A stretch of 64,000 bases of DNA from Bacteriovoracaceae bacterium (GCA_947447665.1 CANFJX010000007.1:91162-155161), one strand, 5' to 3'. Positions 8,523 to 17,452 are shown, counted from the first letter of the stretch. Notes: generated from the sequence alone by a model not told the origin. Numbers and translations are program-made.

Positions 8523-9080
8523 GTGATCATAGAAACAGGACGTTTTGGGCAGCTCACGGTCGGAGACGATGAGAAGATATTAATACCTCAGGGTATTTTG
8601 GGTTTCCCGAATTACCGAAACTTCTGTTTGGTTGATCCAGGCGACGATACCTTGATTGTCTGGCTTCAGAGCCTGGATGATCGCGGGATTGCATTTCCAC
8701 TACTTGAACCAAAAATTTTTAGACCTGATTATGCTGCCCGGCTTTCGGCAGCAGAGCTTCGTGAGTTGAAGCTTGAAAATGTGAATCAATCAGCAGTTTT
8801 TAGTATTTTGACTATTCCAGAAGACATCACTCAGATGACTGCAAATTTGAAGGCACCTTTAGTGATTAATCTTAAGGAGCATCTCGCTAAACAAGTGGTT
8901 TTGCAGGAAAATGAGTACACGATTAAGAGCGAAATGTTTAAAGAGCTCAAGGCTCACTTGATCACGATTCGGTCCCAGCTGCGAGCGAGTTCGGCAATAC
9001 ATGACGAGCCAGCTCATAGCGTGGCTATTCCGATCCGAAATATTCCACCATCGCTGACAGTAAAGAGTCTAACGGTCTAA
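8523..9080 (+). CDS. fliW: Flagellar assembly factor FliW, CsrA antagonist
   Basis: Cytosolic protein that binds CsrA allosterically and also binds flagellin, coupling flagellin secretion to its translation. GTG 8523 is preferred: AAGGAG at 8511-8516 is six bases upstream, while the TTG at 8517 abuts that site. The 185-residue product has the family pattern with ILIPQGILGFPNYRNFCLVD near the N-terminus and VFSILTIPEDITQMTANLKA-PLVIN in the middle. The C-terminal 35 residues are a less conserved tail. It ends the flagellar block; the next gene converges from the other strand four bases on. Confidence 0.95.
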   Translation: MIIETGRFGQLTVGDDEKILIPQGILGFPNYRNFCLVDPGDDTLIVWLQSLDDRGIAFPLLEPKIFRPDYAARLSAAELRELKLENVNQSAVFSILTIPEDITQMTANLKAPLVINLKEHLAKQVVLQENEYTIKSEMFKELKAHLITIRSQLRASSAIHDEPAHSVAIPIRNIPPSLTVKSLTV

Positions 9081-9084
9081 ACTG

Positions 9085-9807
9085 CTAGGCCTGCCCTCTG
9101 GCTTTTTTGGACATTTCTAAGTAGGCCTGAGCTTCTCGATTTTTAGGTTCAACTTGAAACACGCCTTCCCATTCTAACTCTGCGTCGAGCAGGTTGCCTT
9201 GGCTATAGTGAAGCAGTCCAAGTTGAATGCGTGCAGGAGAAAATTCGGGATTCTCTCTTTTAAGTTGTTGTAGCTCTTGCATGGAGCGGGTCAAGAAGCC
9301 CTTCTTGGCGTAGGTTTTGGCCCTTCTAATTCGAATCTCAAGTGTTGTGGGATCTAAGCGAACCGCCTGGTTGTATTGCTCGAGAGCTTCGTCATATCTT
9401 CGATACCGGAAATAGAGATCCGCCAATTCGAGGTGTTTTACTGCAAACTTGCGGTCGATGCCCCAGTCATCTTGGTTGGAGTCTTTTGAGATCGATTGAT
9501 TCGCTTGCTCGAAAATTTTCTTCGCGTCGTCATACTTGCCTAGATCATTTAGCAGAACTGAGAGACAGACGGCGGCATCGGTGTGGTGGGGGTCGAGAGA
9601 CAGGGCTTTCTTAATCGAATCCACCGTGAGGGGTATCTGCCCCTGAAAGTAGTGAAAAACACCTAAAAGATAGTGACCTTCGGCATCGTTTGGATATTTC
9701 TGGATATGGCTTCTAATTAGCTCTCCCGCTTTTAAATAGTTCCGTTTTGAAAGGAGCTCTTGAATTTGGGAAGGGTCCAGTGACCCACTCGGTTTACTGT
9801 GTGCCAT
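9085..9807 (-). CDS. TPR-repeat protein
   Basis: A 240-residue protein made almost entirely of tetratricopeptide repeats, for example AEGHYLLGVFHYFQGQIPLT, LELADLYFRYRRYDEALEQY and ARIQLGLLHYSQGNLLDAE, with four to five TPRs from about residue 20 to the end. No signal peptide is seen, so it is probably cytoplasmic and a protein-interaction scaffold. It overlaps the bamD stop by 14 bases and is co-transcribed with it. The partner is unknown; the neighbour suggests envelope assembly, but nothing in the sequence shows this. Confidence 0.8.
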   Translation of the reverse strand: MAHSKPSGSLDPSQIQELLSKRNYLKAGELIRSHIQKYPNDAEGHYLLGVFHYFQGQIPLTVDSIKKALSLDPHHTDAAVCLSVLLNDLGKYDDAKKIFEQANQSISKDSNQDDWGIDRKFAVKHLELADLYFRYRRYDEALEQYNQAVRLDPTTLEIRIRRAKTYAKKGFLTRSMQELQQLKRENPEFSPARIQLGLLHYSQGNLLDAELEWEGVFQVEPKNREAQAYLEMSKKARGQA

Positions 9808-10471
9808 ATTTTTTAGATCCTTCGGCTGCGTCGATCTTTTTCTTTGTCTCTGTCAGTTTTGAATCGGCGACTTTGGCTTCATCTGTATCCGGATAAAGTT
9901 GAAGAATTTTTTCGTATCGAGATTGGGCAGAAAGATAAATCTCCCGACGAAAATAAAAGTCACCAATTAAGAGTTCCTTTTCAGCTAACCTTTTACGAAT
10001 ATTAACTACATCTTTGCGTGCTTCAACCGCCTCAGGCGACTCCGAAAATCGATTAAGGAAATCCTGATAAGCTTCTAGTGCCTTTTTTAGGGGACTTAGG
10101 TCTCGTTCGAGCAAGGTAGGGGCATCCTGTAGATAAGATTTGCCAATTCGAAACATAGCATAAGCCACTTTTGCGTGTTTGGGGTGTAAGTCCTTGAATA
10201 TTTGATAATTTGCTGCTGCCTCAGCAAAAAGGTCCTCGATGAAGTAGACGTCAGCAATGCGAAGTTGGGATTCTGCTGCAAAATTGGAGTACGGGAATTT
10301 ATTTTTGATGGCCTGGAGTTTATCGATCGCAATTTGATAGTGATCGCTCTCAATTTCAGACTGGGCATCCTTAAAAAGGGAGGCAGGATCCTTCTCGTCG
10401 ACAGGCACGGAGCTGCACCCGGTGGCCAAGGTCAAAATTGAAGTGAATACGAGCAGACAGATTTTTTTCAT
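9794..10471 (-). CDS. bamD: Outer-membrane assembly lipoprotein BamD
   Basis: Essential lipoprotein of the BAM complex that inserts beta-barrel proteins into the outer membrane. A signal peptide ends in a lipobox with cysteine at residue 19 (LATGC). The mature 207 residues consist of TPR-like helices: LFKDAQSEIESDHYQIAIDK, then NKFPYSNFAAESQLRIADVY, the classic BamD YP-S-A-E region, and later YPDTDEAKVADSKL. Length (225) is near that of typical BamD. The first gene of a short minus-strand pair with the TPR protein downstream. Confidence 0.88.
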   Translation of the reverse strand: MKKICLLVFTSILTLATGCSSVPVDEKDPASLFKDAQSEIESDHYQIAIDKLQAIKNKFPYSNFAAESQLRIADVYFIEDLFAEAAANYQIFKDLHPKHAKVAYAMFRIGKSYLQDAPTLLERDLSPLKKALEAYQDFLNRFSESPEAVEARKDVVNIRKRLAEKELLIGDFYFRREIYLSAQSRYEKILQLYPDTDEAKVADSKLTETKKKIDAAEGSKKYGTQ

Positions 10472-10514
10472 TCCCGGGATCCTCTTTGCTTCCCATGATT
10501 AACCAAACTCACCG

Positions 10515-11303
10515 TTATAAAATCAACAGGCTTTTTGATTTGACCCAGCCGATGCCTTCTGACGAGTACCGTACTTGATTCCAATTTTCGTCGGCACCTT
10601 CTTGGGAGCTGAGAGGTCCCAAGATTCTAAGTTTCGATCCGAGTTCTGCTTCCTCAAGTAGCTGAAAATGGTCTCCGGGGCCGCTCCGAATCGTTTGCTT
10701 TTCAAGAAGGATGGCACACGGATGGGAATTAGCCCAAAGTCGAATTCCATAAACAGCCAGCGTAATGCTCAGGGCCAGCGTGCCGAGGTAGGCTGCAGGG
10801 TGGAAAAATACCGTTTTGATTTGTTGAGTTCTAGCATAGTTTCGGATCCAAATCATGATCAGCGCGAGGGTGAAAAAACCAAGAGTAGCTCGAACCTCGT
10901 CGAAGGACACTTGATCTGCGAGCTGTTCGACCCAAGAGGAGGCCGGGTCGAGGCGTTCGGATCCAATTTTTTGACTCAGAGATTGCCGCGCTAAGCTCAG
11001 ATTTGCTTGAATATCCGAATGGTGAGGCCGGATGCGATTAGCTTTTTCTAAGTTTGCCACAGCAAGCCCAGTGTTACCCAGCTGGTAGTAGGTCGTACCA
11101 AGATTATAATAATAAGAGCTGTCATTCGGGCGAGCATGAGCGAGTAATCCAGCAAGTGCTTCGCTCCAACGGCCAGAGTCAAAGTGGCTCTTTGCTTCAT
11201 CCCATTCGGCCCAGGAGTCGGCGCCTTTGGTTGCAAATGCAGGGTGAGGAACCCAGACAGTGATGAAGACGACAAAAAGGAAAAGACCCAACGCTCTGCG
11301 CAT
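10515..11303 (-). CDS. Exported TPR / two-helix membrane / SH3-like protein
   Basis: A 262-residue protein with an N-terminal signal (about 1-24, ending HPAFA), a TPR segment (residues 50-110: SSYYYNLGTTYYQLGNTGLA, then RIRPHHSDIQANLSLAR), two membrane segments (about 140-155 and 170-190), and a bacterial SH3-like domain at the end (TIRSGPGDHFQLLEEAELG, GWVKSKSLLIL). This domain order is that of BatE-type proteins of aerotolerance clusters, though no other bat genes are adjacent. A TATAAT on the minus strand at 11318-11323 lies 15 bases before the ATG. Confidence 0.7.
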   Translation of the reverse strand: MRRALGLFLFVVFITVWVPHPAFATKGADSWAEWDEAKSHFDSGRWSEALAGLLAHARPNDSSYYYNLGTTYYQLGNTGLAVANLEKANRIRPHHSDIQANLSLARQSLSQKIGSERLDPASSWVEQLADQVSFDEVRATLGFFTLALIMIWIRNYARTQQIKTVFFHPAAYLGTLALSITLAVYGIRLWANSHPCAILLEKQTIRSGPGDHFQLLEEAELGSKLRILGPLSSQEGADENWNQVRYSSEGIGWVKSKSLLIL

Positions 11304-11431
11304 TTCACAAAAATCCCATTATAGCCGAAAGCTTGCAACAAAAATAAGCTCATGATATTTCTTCAACGAGCATCCCTGTGGGTTTTTTTAGCTCTTTTCG
11401 CCCCTCATTACCTGCTAGTAGAGGAGTCTTC
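11304..11431. promoter_or_regulatory. Divergent promoter region
   Basis: 128 bases between the TPR/SH3 gene on the minus strand and the aminotransferase operon on the plus strand. The minus strand has a perfect TATAAT -10 box (plus coordinates 11318-11323) in the context ctataatggg, the same local sequence as the better supported promoter at 44986-45013. Its -35 box is weak. For the plus strand I see only the GAGGAG ribosome-binding site at 11421-11426 and no clear promoter. Confidence 0.4.
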
Positions 11432-12868
11432 ATGTCCCTAATGTTGAGCCCCGTGAGCTCTGTCTTAAGACAATCAGCACGTTTTGTTTCCGCCAAGAGT
11501 GAGTTGCTTGCCTCGATCCTAGAGGCCAGTTCAACGATTCGCGGAATTCGCCCGAGCTCAACTTCGAGCGAAGTGAGGGAACTCTTTCAGTCGGCCATTC
11601 GAGGTTTCGCCAAGGACCGGGGCCGGGACCTCTACTTTCCTTTTCTTGCGTCTGGATTAGGCTCTGGACCATGGGTTGAGCTAGTCGATGGCAGCGTTAA
11701 ATTTGATATGATCACTGGAATTGGAATCCATTTCTTTGGTCACTCCCATCCGGCATTGATTGAAGAGATGATTGAGGGACTGCCAAGCGACATCATGCAG
11801 GGGAATCTTGAGCCTGGAATCGAGATGAGGGATCTGCTTCGTGCGCTTCTGTCGCGAGTGGGAGAGGGAAGCCGACTGGCTCACGGTTGGCTCATGTGCA
11901 GTGGAACGATGGTAAATGAGGTTGCTCTAAAGATCGTTCGCCAAAAGAAATTCCCTGCCACCAAGGTGTTAGCATTTAAGGACTGTTTTGCTGGGCGCTC
12001 GACTGCCATGCAGGAAATTACCGACAATCCAGGGTATCGTCAAGGTCAGCCGACTTATGGTGAAGTTTTCTATTTGTCTTTCTATGATCCCAAACTGGGC
12101 TTACAACCCAGTGTCGATCGTACTTTAACGGAAATGCGGGAGCACCTGACCCGATTCCCTGGTCAATTCGCTCTCCTAATGACAGAGCTGGTTCAGGGTG
12201 AGGGTGGCTTTCAGTATGCCCCCAGGGATTATTACGTTCGGGTTTTTGAGGAGGCAAAGAAAGCGGGGCTAGCCCTTTGGATGGATGAGGTTCAAACGTT
12301 TGGGCGAACTGGCGAGCTCTTCGCCTATCAGAAATTTGATCTGAATGAATTTGTCGATGTAGTGACAGTGGGTAAAATGTTGCAGTCTTGCGCACTTCTC
12401 TACACGGCAGAATACAATCCTAAGCCGGGCCTCGTGGCCGGAACGTTCTCAGGAAGTACGGCTGCCTTGCGAACTGCAAGAAGAGTTTTAGAGCTTTTAG
12501 ATGAGGGCAAATTCCTAGGTGAGGGTGGGCGAATTGAAAGACTCTCAGCTAAATTCGTCGAGGGATTAGAAAGTCTAAGAGTAGGCAATTGCAAAGGGAT
12601 GATCGGGGAGGTTCGTGCAATCGGCGGGATGATCGGATTTGAGCCTTTCAGTGGGACTATGGAAGACGTGAAGGCTGTGCTCATGAAGTTATTTGATTTG
12701 GGAGTCATTGCATTCTATTGCGGCCATGGGCCTTATCTAATTCGAATGCTTCCTCCCCTTGGTGCAATGGACGAAGATCACATCGAACAAGTTTGCCAAG
12801 TCATTCAGCATGCACTCACTGAAGTGGACCGTCAGCGCAAAGGTGAGAGCTCCAAGGAGAAGGTATGA
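11432..12868 (+). CDS. Class III PLP aminotransferase, ornithine/succinylornithine type
   Basis: PLP enzyme moving a terminal amino group, by context that of (succinyl)ornithine, to 2-oxoglutarate to give a semialdehyde. ATG 11432 is chosen for GAGGAG five bases upstream. Of 478 residues the fold type I landmarks are clear: SGTMVNEVALKIVRQKK (cofactor phosphate site), LLMTELVQGEGG, LWMDEVQTFGRTGE with the PLP-pyridine aspartate, and TVGKML with Lys315 as the Schiff-base lysine. The sequence is divergent from standard ArgD/AstC, so the substrate is an inference. The stop overlaps the M20 gene as ATGA; astA and astD follow in the same operon. Confidence 0.75.
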   Translation: MSLMLSPVSSVLRQSARFVSAKSELLASILEASSTIRGIRPSSTSSEVRELFQSAIRGFAKDRGRDLYFPFLASGLGSGPWVELVDGSVKFDMITGIGIHFFGHSHPALIEEMIEGLPSDIMQGNLEPGIEMRDLLRALLSRVGEGSRLAHGWLMCSGTMVNEVALKIVRQKKFPATKVLAFKDCFAGRSTAMQEITDNPGYRQGQPTYGEVFYLSFYDPKLGLQPSVDRTLTEMREHLTRFPGQFALLMTELVQGEGGFQYAPRDYYVRVFEEAKKAGLALWMDEVQTFGRTGELFAYQKFDLNEFVDVVTVGKMLQSCALLYTAEYNPKPGLVAGTFSGSTAALRTARRVLELLDEGKFLGEGGRIERLSAKFVEGLESLRVGNCKGMIGEVRAIGGMIGFEPFSGTMEDVKAVLMKLFDLGVIAFYCGHGPYLIRMLPPLGAMDEDHIEQVCQVIQHALTEVDRQRKGESSKEKV

Positions 12869-14346
12869 AGCGGTTCCTAGAAGAAGCGAAACGGATCATT
12901 CGAATTAACTCAGTGAGCGTCAATGGCAATGAAGAGATGGCCAATTTTGCAGCTGCATTGATGCAGGATCGTGGGCTGAAAACTCAAGTTCAGCACGTAA
13001 CACACTCAAATGAGAATATTTCGAAGCGACAGTTTAATGTCATTGGGATTATTGGCGATCCGTTAGTAGATAGAAAAATTAGAAAGGGCATTTTGCTCAA
13101 TACTCATTTAGACACAGTGAGTCCGGGCATTCTAGAGAATTGGTCAGAGACGGGGGGCGATCCCTTTGCTGCGACGGTCAAGGACGGTAAGATTTTTGGG
13201 TTGGGGTCGGCTGATGTTAAACTCGATTTTCTATGTAAGCTTCATGCGGTTGAAAAGTTTCGCGAGCGCAAATTAAAAAATCCGATTTATCTAGTTGGAA
13301 CTTGTGGTGAGGAGATCGGAATGTTCGGGGCTAAATACTTAATTAAGTCCCTGGCTCTAAACCCTAAATACGTTTTGGTGGGAGAGCCTTCTGATCTCAA
13401 GGTGGTCTATGCGCATAAATGTTTAAATATCTACCGAGTCTCCATTGGCTATCAAATGGTCGAGCGCGATGCTCGCGGGTTTAATCGGAGGATCGATTTA
13501 CATTCTTTCGGTAAGTCTGCGCACAGCTCTTATCCTCACTTGGGTACTAATGCAATTCTCGGTGCTGTAGACTTTCTGCACCGGGCGATGGATCAGGGAT
13601 TTGAGATGAGATTCACTCGACTCGATGGTGGGGATACGATTAATAAAGTCCCAGATCATTCCCTCACTCAGTTCTATCTGACATCTCACCAATTTGAAGA
13701 TTTTAAGAGGTTCTTTCGTGAAGTTGTTCGAGCTGAGGGGAAAGAGCGATCTTTTCGTGTGGAGCTCGGCGGTGTCGGAGAAGCGGGAGTTCGGTTTCTG
13801 CCCGAGCCCCTATTTCCCTGCCTAACAGAGGTGGTAGAATTTTTCAAAGCGACCTCGACCGAGTTTCAATCCACTCGCGATGACACCTACGACCCTGATT
13901 TTTCTACTGTTAACTTCGGACAGTTAAAACAGCGTTTAGGGGGTGTTGATCTTCACTTCGATATGCGCCTTTTACCCGAAATTTCTCCTCAAGATATAGA
14001 AAAGAAAATCAAGTTAGGGGTTCGAGAAATCGCAAGTAAGTACCCTAATCTGAACGTCGACGTGACATTGGAGCGAATGAATCCGAGCTTGAATATGAGC
14101 ATGAACGACCCACTGATCGACATTTGCCGTGATTCCATGGAAAGTGTCGGGATTGAGCCGCTTTTTTCGAAGAAGGCAACGTCTACCGAGGCAGCTCAAT
14201 ATTTTCAGGCGGGATATCAGGCCGTCGTTTTTGGCCCGGGTACTTCACAGGGAAACAGTCACAGTCCAAATGAGCATAATCGGTTGGAGGATATCGAAAA
14301 AGCCATAGGATTTTATGAAAAAGTAATCGAAAGAGTTTGCCTATGA
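12865..14346 (+). CDS. M20-family metallo-deacylase, candidate succinylglutamate/succinylornithine desuccinylase
   Basis: Zinc amidohydrolase of the ArgE/DapE/M20 family. Metal and catalytic motifs are all present: HLDTVS (first histidine ligand and catalytic aspartate), GLGSADVK (bridging aspartate), TCGEEIGMFG (general-base glutamate), VGEPSDL (ligand), a SAHSSYP dimerisation-domain histidine, and GNSHSPNEHN (last ligand). At 493 residues it is over 100 longer than ArgE, mainly through insertions in the lid domain. Encoded between the aminotransferase and AstA with four-base overlaps, it may take the place of AstE, which belongs to the M14-like family. The substrate is not shown by the sequence. 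Confidence 0.75.
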   Translation: MKRFLEEAKRIIRINSVSVNGNEEMANFAAALMQDRGLKTQVQHVTHSNENISKRQFNVIGIIGDPLVDRKIRKGILLNTHLDTVSPGILENWSETGGDPFAATVKDGKIFGLGSADVKLDFLCKLHAVEKFRERKLKNPIYLVGTCGEEIGMFGAKYLIKSLALNPKYVLVGEPSDLKVVYAHKCLNIYRVSIGYQMVERDARGFNRRIDLHSFGKSAHSSYPHLGTNAILGAVDFLHRAMDQGFEMRFTRLDGGDTINKVPDHSLTQFYLTSHQFEDFKRFFREVVRAEGKERSFRVELGGVGEAGVRFLPEPLFPCLTEVVEFFKATSTEFQSTRDDTYDPDFSTVNFGQLKQRLGGVDLHFDMRLLPEISPQDIEKKIKLGVREIASKYPNLNVDVTLERMNPSLNMSMNDPLIDICRDSMESVGIEPLFSKKATSTEAAQYFQAGYQAVVFGPGTSQGNSHSPNEHNRLEDIEKAIGFYEKVIERVCL

Positions 14347-15386
14347 TTCTGCTGAGGGAGATTCAAGAACAGGATATTGAGGCACTTGAGGCTTTTTCAC
14401 AGATTCCTGGATTTATTAATCTTCCCAATGATCGCGATCTCTTAATGGAAAAGATCCAGAAGTCTCAGGCTTCGTTTCGTGATCGCGATCAGTTACTCCA
14501 AAGTGGTAAATATCTCTTCGTAGCAGAAGACATCGAGACCAAGCGAATTTTAGGCACATCGATGATTGCTGGTCAGCACGGCACCGTTGAGTCTCCTCAT
14601 TTTTATTTTGAAGTTGGAAATGAGGAAAGGTATTCCTCCACAATCAGCACTGGTTTTATTCATGGAACATTGAAACTTAAGTACGAAACCAACGGTCCTT
14701 CTGAAATTGGAGGTCTGGTCCTTGATCTAGAAGATAGGAATTCTGAATCTAGAATCGGAAGGCAGATTTCATTTGTTCGCTTTTTGTTTATGGGTTTGAA
14801 CAGGAATCGCTTTAAAAAGAAGCTCTTGGCAGAGCTCCTCCCTCCAGTGAATAAAAAAGGGCAATCCCCTCTCTGGGAGGCTATCGGCCGCAGGTTTACT
14901 AATATGGATTATTGGGAGGCAGATCAGCTTGCCCAAAAAAGTAAGGATTTTATTTTGTCTCTCTTCCCTTCTGGGAAAATTTATACGACTTTTCTTCCGG
15001 CAGAGGCAAGAAATGCAATTGGTAAGGTTGGGAAAGAGACCGAGCCGGTGCTGCATATGCTTAATAAGATTGGATTCCGTTATCGTGGACACGTCGACCC
15101 ATTTGACGGAGGCCCGCACTTATTAGCTAATGTTGAAGAGATTCTACCGATAAAAAAGCTCCGAAAGTTGAGATTAGATCCTGTCGAACCCCGAGAAATG
15201 CCAACCATTCGAGAATCAGGTCTTCTGTGTCGATTGGATCAGAACTTGGGTGAGTTTCGAAGTGTTATGGTCCAAGCCTCAGTTCAGGAAGATAGAATTC
15301 AGGTTTTGGAGCCCCCTCAAAATATTTTATGTTCTGTCTTGGGCTTGAGTTCTGACGCTCAAGTCGCGTTCATGCCGTTTTATTAA
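14343..15386 (+). CDS. astA: Arginine/ornithine N-succinyltransferase AstA
   Basis: Transfers succinyl from succinyl-CoA to the alpha-amino group of arginine, and in some bacteria ornithine: the first step of the AST pathway. ATG 14343 overlaps the previous stop as ATGA. The 347-residue product shows the AstA pattern from end to end: MILLREIQEQDIEALEAFS, IPGFINLPNDRDLLMEKIQ, FYFEVGNEERYSSTIST, GLVLDLEDRNSESRIGRQIS, FLPAEARNAIGKVGKETEP and GFRYRGHVDPFDGGPHL. The region FTNMDYWEADQLAQKSKDFI is also characteristic. No astB is present in the window. Confidence 0.93.
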   Translation: MILLREIQEQDIEALEAFSQIPGFINLPNDRDLLMEKIQKSQASFRDRDQLLQSGKYLFVAEDIETKRILGTSMIAGQHGTVESPHFYFEVGNEERYSSTISTGFIHGTLKLKYETNGPSEIGGLVLDLEDRNSESRIGRQISFVRFLFMGLNRNRFKKKLLAELLPPVNKKGQSPLWEAIGRRFTNMDYWEADQLAQKSKDFILSLFPSGKIYTTFLPAEARNAIGKVGKETEPVLHMLNKIGFRYRGHVDPFDGGPHLLANVEEILPIKKLRKLRLDPVEPREMPTIRESGLLCRLDQNLGEFRSVMVQASVQEDRIQVLEPPQNILCSVLGLSSDAQVAFMPFY

Positions 15387-15403
15387 TTTTGGGAGGTGTT
15401 GAT

Positions 15404-16942
15404 ATGATCCATCAGTCACGGTTTCAGCCAAAAGTTTTAGGAGACTTCATCTTCGGACAGTTTAAAAAGCCAACAGAGGCGAGCGGGGAATGGATCAGTC
15501 GAAGCCCCGCCTCGTTTTCTGACGAATTGGGGCGTTTTCAGTACTCTTATGCTCACGTCGATGAAGCTGTTCATGTGGCGCAGGCTGCTTTTCGATCTTG
15601 GAAGAAGCTACCGATTTCTGAGCGAGCTGAATTCTTGAAAAAATTTCAAACGGTTCTCAAAAAGAGGGAAGATGAATGGGTTGAAGCGATCGCTAGGGAG
15701 GTGGGCAAGCCTCTCTGGGAAGCTAAAACTGAGCTCTCTGCGATGCTCAATAAGGTTGATATTACCATCCAGGAAAGCATGAGGCTGGTGGCTGACTTCG
15801 AGATCCCAAAAATTATGGAGCACACGAATGGTGCTTGCCGTTACCGAGCCTTGGGCGTCGTCGCGGTGATTGGACCATTCAACTTCCCGGGTCATCTGCC
15901 AAACGGGCATATTATCCCTTCTCTTCTGACCGGAAATACAGTGGTATTTAAACCCTCCGAAAAGGCCCCATGGGTGGGGCAGCTCATGGCAGAAAGCTTT
16001 CAGGAGGCTGGTCTCCCCCCGGGTGTTTTTAATATGGTCCAAGGGGAGAGGGAAGTGAGCCGGCGCCTGTGTTCACATGATGGAGTGCATGGAGTTTTGT
16101 TTACGGGTTCCTACGACGTAGGGGTTCAGATTAAGCAGGATACCATCCAGCAGCATTGGAAGCTTTTGGCGTTGGAGATGGGCGGGAAAAATCCAGCGAT
16201 CGTTTGGAAGGATGCGGATCTAGAGAATGCGGTCTATGAGACCCTCATTGGCAGCTTCTTGACTACCGGGCAAAGGTGCAGTGCAACCAGTCGAATCTTG
16301 GTCCATCGTGACCTCTTGGGGCAGTTTTTAGGCCGTTTTCACGAACGTTCGAAGGCATTCAAGATTGGCCATCCTTTTGAAAATCCGTTCATGGGCCCAT
16401 TGATTGATCAGGGCTCAGTGGATCGGTATATGAAGTTCCAAGGAATTGCAGCAAGAGAGGGATTTGAGACTGTGATGAGTGGTAAGGTTTTAGAATTAGC
16501 TCATCGCGGAAACTACGTGACTCCGTCCATTGGTCTCATGACGAAGGCAAGTCTCGAGCAAACTCGTAAGAGCATTTACCAGCAGACTGAACTTTTTGCC
16601 CCGAATGTCGCTATTCTTGCAGTAGACGAATTAGATGAAGCGATTGCCCAGGCGAATGCGACTCAGTTTGGGCTTGCCGCAAGTGTCTTCAGTCAAAATA
16701 GAGCAGTCTATCAACACTGTCTCGATGAGCTTGAGATGGGATTAATTAATTGGAATAAATCAACGGTGGGAGCTTCTTCGCGACTTCCCTTCGGAGGTCT
16801 CAAGAAAAGTGGTAATCATTTCCCAACCGCTCTCGCAGCGCCACTTTATTGTACTACTCCCGTTGCCTCATTGGAAGTTTCAGAGATTCAGTCGACTTCT
16901 GTAAGCGCTTCTAAGACTCCTGGATTGAATTGGGAATCTTAA
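15404..16942 (+). CDS. astD: N-succinylglutamate 5-semialdehyde dehydrogenase AstD
   Basis: NAD-dependent aldehyde dehydrogenase oxidising succinylglutamate semialdehyde to succinylglutamate. ATG 15404 has GGGAGG seven bases upstream. Of 512 residues the ALDH landmarks are GPFNFPGHLPNGHI, NTVVFKPSEKAP (NAD site), FTGSYDVG, LEMGGKNPAIVW with Glu258 as general base, GQRCSATSRI with nucleophile Cys292, and NWNKSTVGASSRLPFGG near the C-terminus. The NWNKSTVGASS and NGHIIPSLLTG segments are typical of AstD among ALDHs. The last gene of the operon, followed by a bidirectional terminator. Confidence 0.9.
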   Translation: MIHQSRFQPKVLGDFIFGQFKKPTEASGEWISRSPASFSDELGRFQYSYAHVDEAVHVAQAAFRSWKKLPISERAEFLKKFQTVLKKREDEWVEAIAREVGKPLWEAKTELSAMLNKVDITIQESMRLVADFEIPKIMEHTNGACRYRALGVVAVIGPFNFPGHLPNGHIIPSLLTGNTVVFKPSEKAPWVGQLMAESFQEAGLPPGVFNMVQGEREVSRRLCSHDGVHGVLFTGSYDVGVQIKQDTIQQHWKLLALEMGGKNPAIVWKDADLENAVYETLIGSFLTTGQRCSATSRILVHRDLLGQFLGRFHERSKAFKIGHPFENPFMGPLIDQGSVDRYMKFQGIAAREGFETVMSGKVLELAHRGNYVTPSIGLMTKASLEQTRKSIYQQTELFAPNVAILAVDELDEAIAQANATQFGLAASVFSQNRAVYQHCLDELEMGLINWNKSTVGASSRLPFGGLKKSGNHFPTALAAPLYCTTPVASLEVSEIQSTSVSASKTPGLNWES

Positions 16943-16971
16943 TTAATTTTTGAATTTTATTAGTATTTCTT

Positions 16972-16996
16972 GAGGCCCTCATCGACTGAGGGCCTC
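16972..16996. terminator. Bidirectional terminator between astD and the csp gene
   Basis: A perfect 9-base inverted repeat (gaggccctc / gagggcctc) with a 7-base loop. It lies midway between the convergent astD and cold-shock genes, with A/T-rich flanks on both sides (tttct upstream, ttatctc downstream). The U-tracts are imperfect in either direction, so efficiency may vary. Confidence 0.8.
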
Positions 16997-17010
16997 TTAT
17001 CTCAATTAAA

Positions 17011-17226
17011 TTATTGAGTTTGCATTGCTTTTGCTACATTCGAAGCTTGGGGTCCCTTTGGGCCATCGACTAAATCAAAGTCTACCTGTTGACCTTCTGC
17101 GAGAGTTTTGAAGCCATCTCCCTGAATCGCAGAATAATGAACGAATACATCGCGCTCATCGCCTTGTGCCTGGATAAAACCATACCCTTTGCTATCGTTG
17201 AACCACTTCACGAGTCCTGTTGCCAT
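17011..17226 (-). CDS. Cold-shock domain protein, CspA family
   Basis: Single-domain nucleic-acid chaperone of 71 residues. Both RNP motifs are intact: SKGYGFIQ (RNP1, usually KGFGFI) and DVFVHYSAI (RNP2), with the [14 protein letters not shown] start usual in the family. ATG 17226 is used; the TTG one codon upstream is less likely. It has an ATG-proximal GGGGG ribosome-binding site and a possible promoter about 50 bases upstream. Whether it is cold-induced or constitutive cannot be told from the sequence. Confidence 0.95.
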   Translation of the reverse strand: MATGLVKWFNDSKGYGFIQAQGDERDVFVHYSAIQGDGFKTLAEGQQVDFDLVDGPKGPQASNVAKAMQTQ

Positions 17227-17271
17227 CAAAATACCCCCTGTAAATAAAAGAGAAGAGCAACTCGAAAATGA

Positions 17272-17299
17272 AGTAAACCCGGTTTCAGATTGGCGTCAA
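17272..17299 (-). promoter_or_regulatory. Possible sigma-70-type promoter of the csp gene
   Basis: On the minus strand TTGACG (17299-17294) is followed after 16 bases by TTTACT (17277-17272, four of six consensus positions). The predicted start of transcription gives a leader of about 40 bases. The good -35 and fair -10 make this plausible, not certain. Confidence 0.45.
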
Positions 17300-17341
17300 A
17301 TAAAAAATCAGAAATTTAGAAAATATTAATTTTTATGGATT

Positions 17342-17415
17342 GAGGGGTTGCCGAAAATATTTTAAGGCCTGAGACCAAAATCTTAAGTGCCATAAAATAT
17401 TTTCGGCAACCCCTC
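17342..17415. repeat. 74-base palindrome with perfect 23-base arms
   Basis: Arms gaggggttgccgaaaatatt+tta and its exact reverse complement surround a 28-base centre. It lies between the end of the Met/Gly-repeat protein gene and the csp promoter. As RNA it would fold into a long stem, so it may end the upstream transcript or shield its 3' end; there is no proper U-tract after it on the minus strand (aatccataaaaatt). It could also be a solitary member of a dispersed repeat family. No second copy was seen in the window. Confidence 0.85.
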
Positions 17416-17452
17416 ATAACTGGTCAGAAAACTTTTAATTCTGGCGCAAAGC

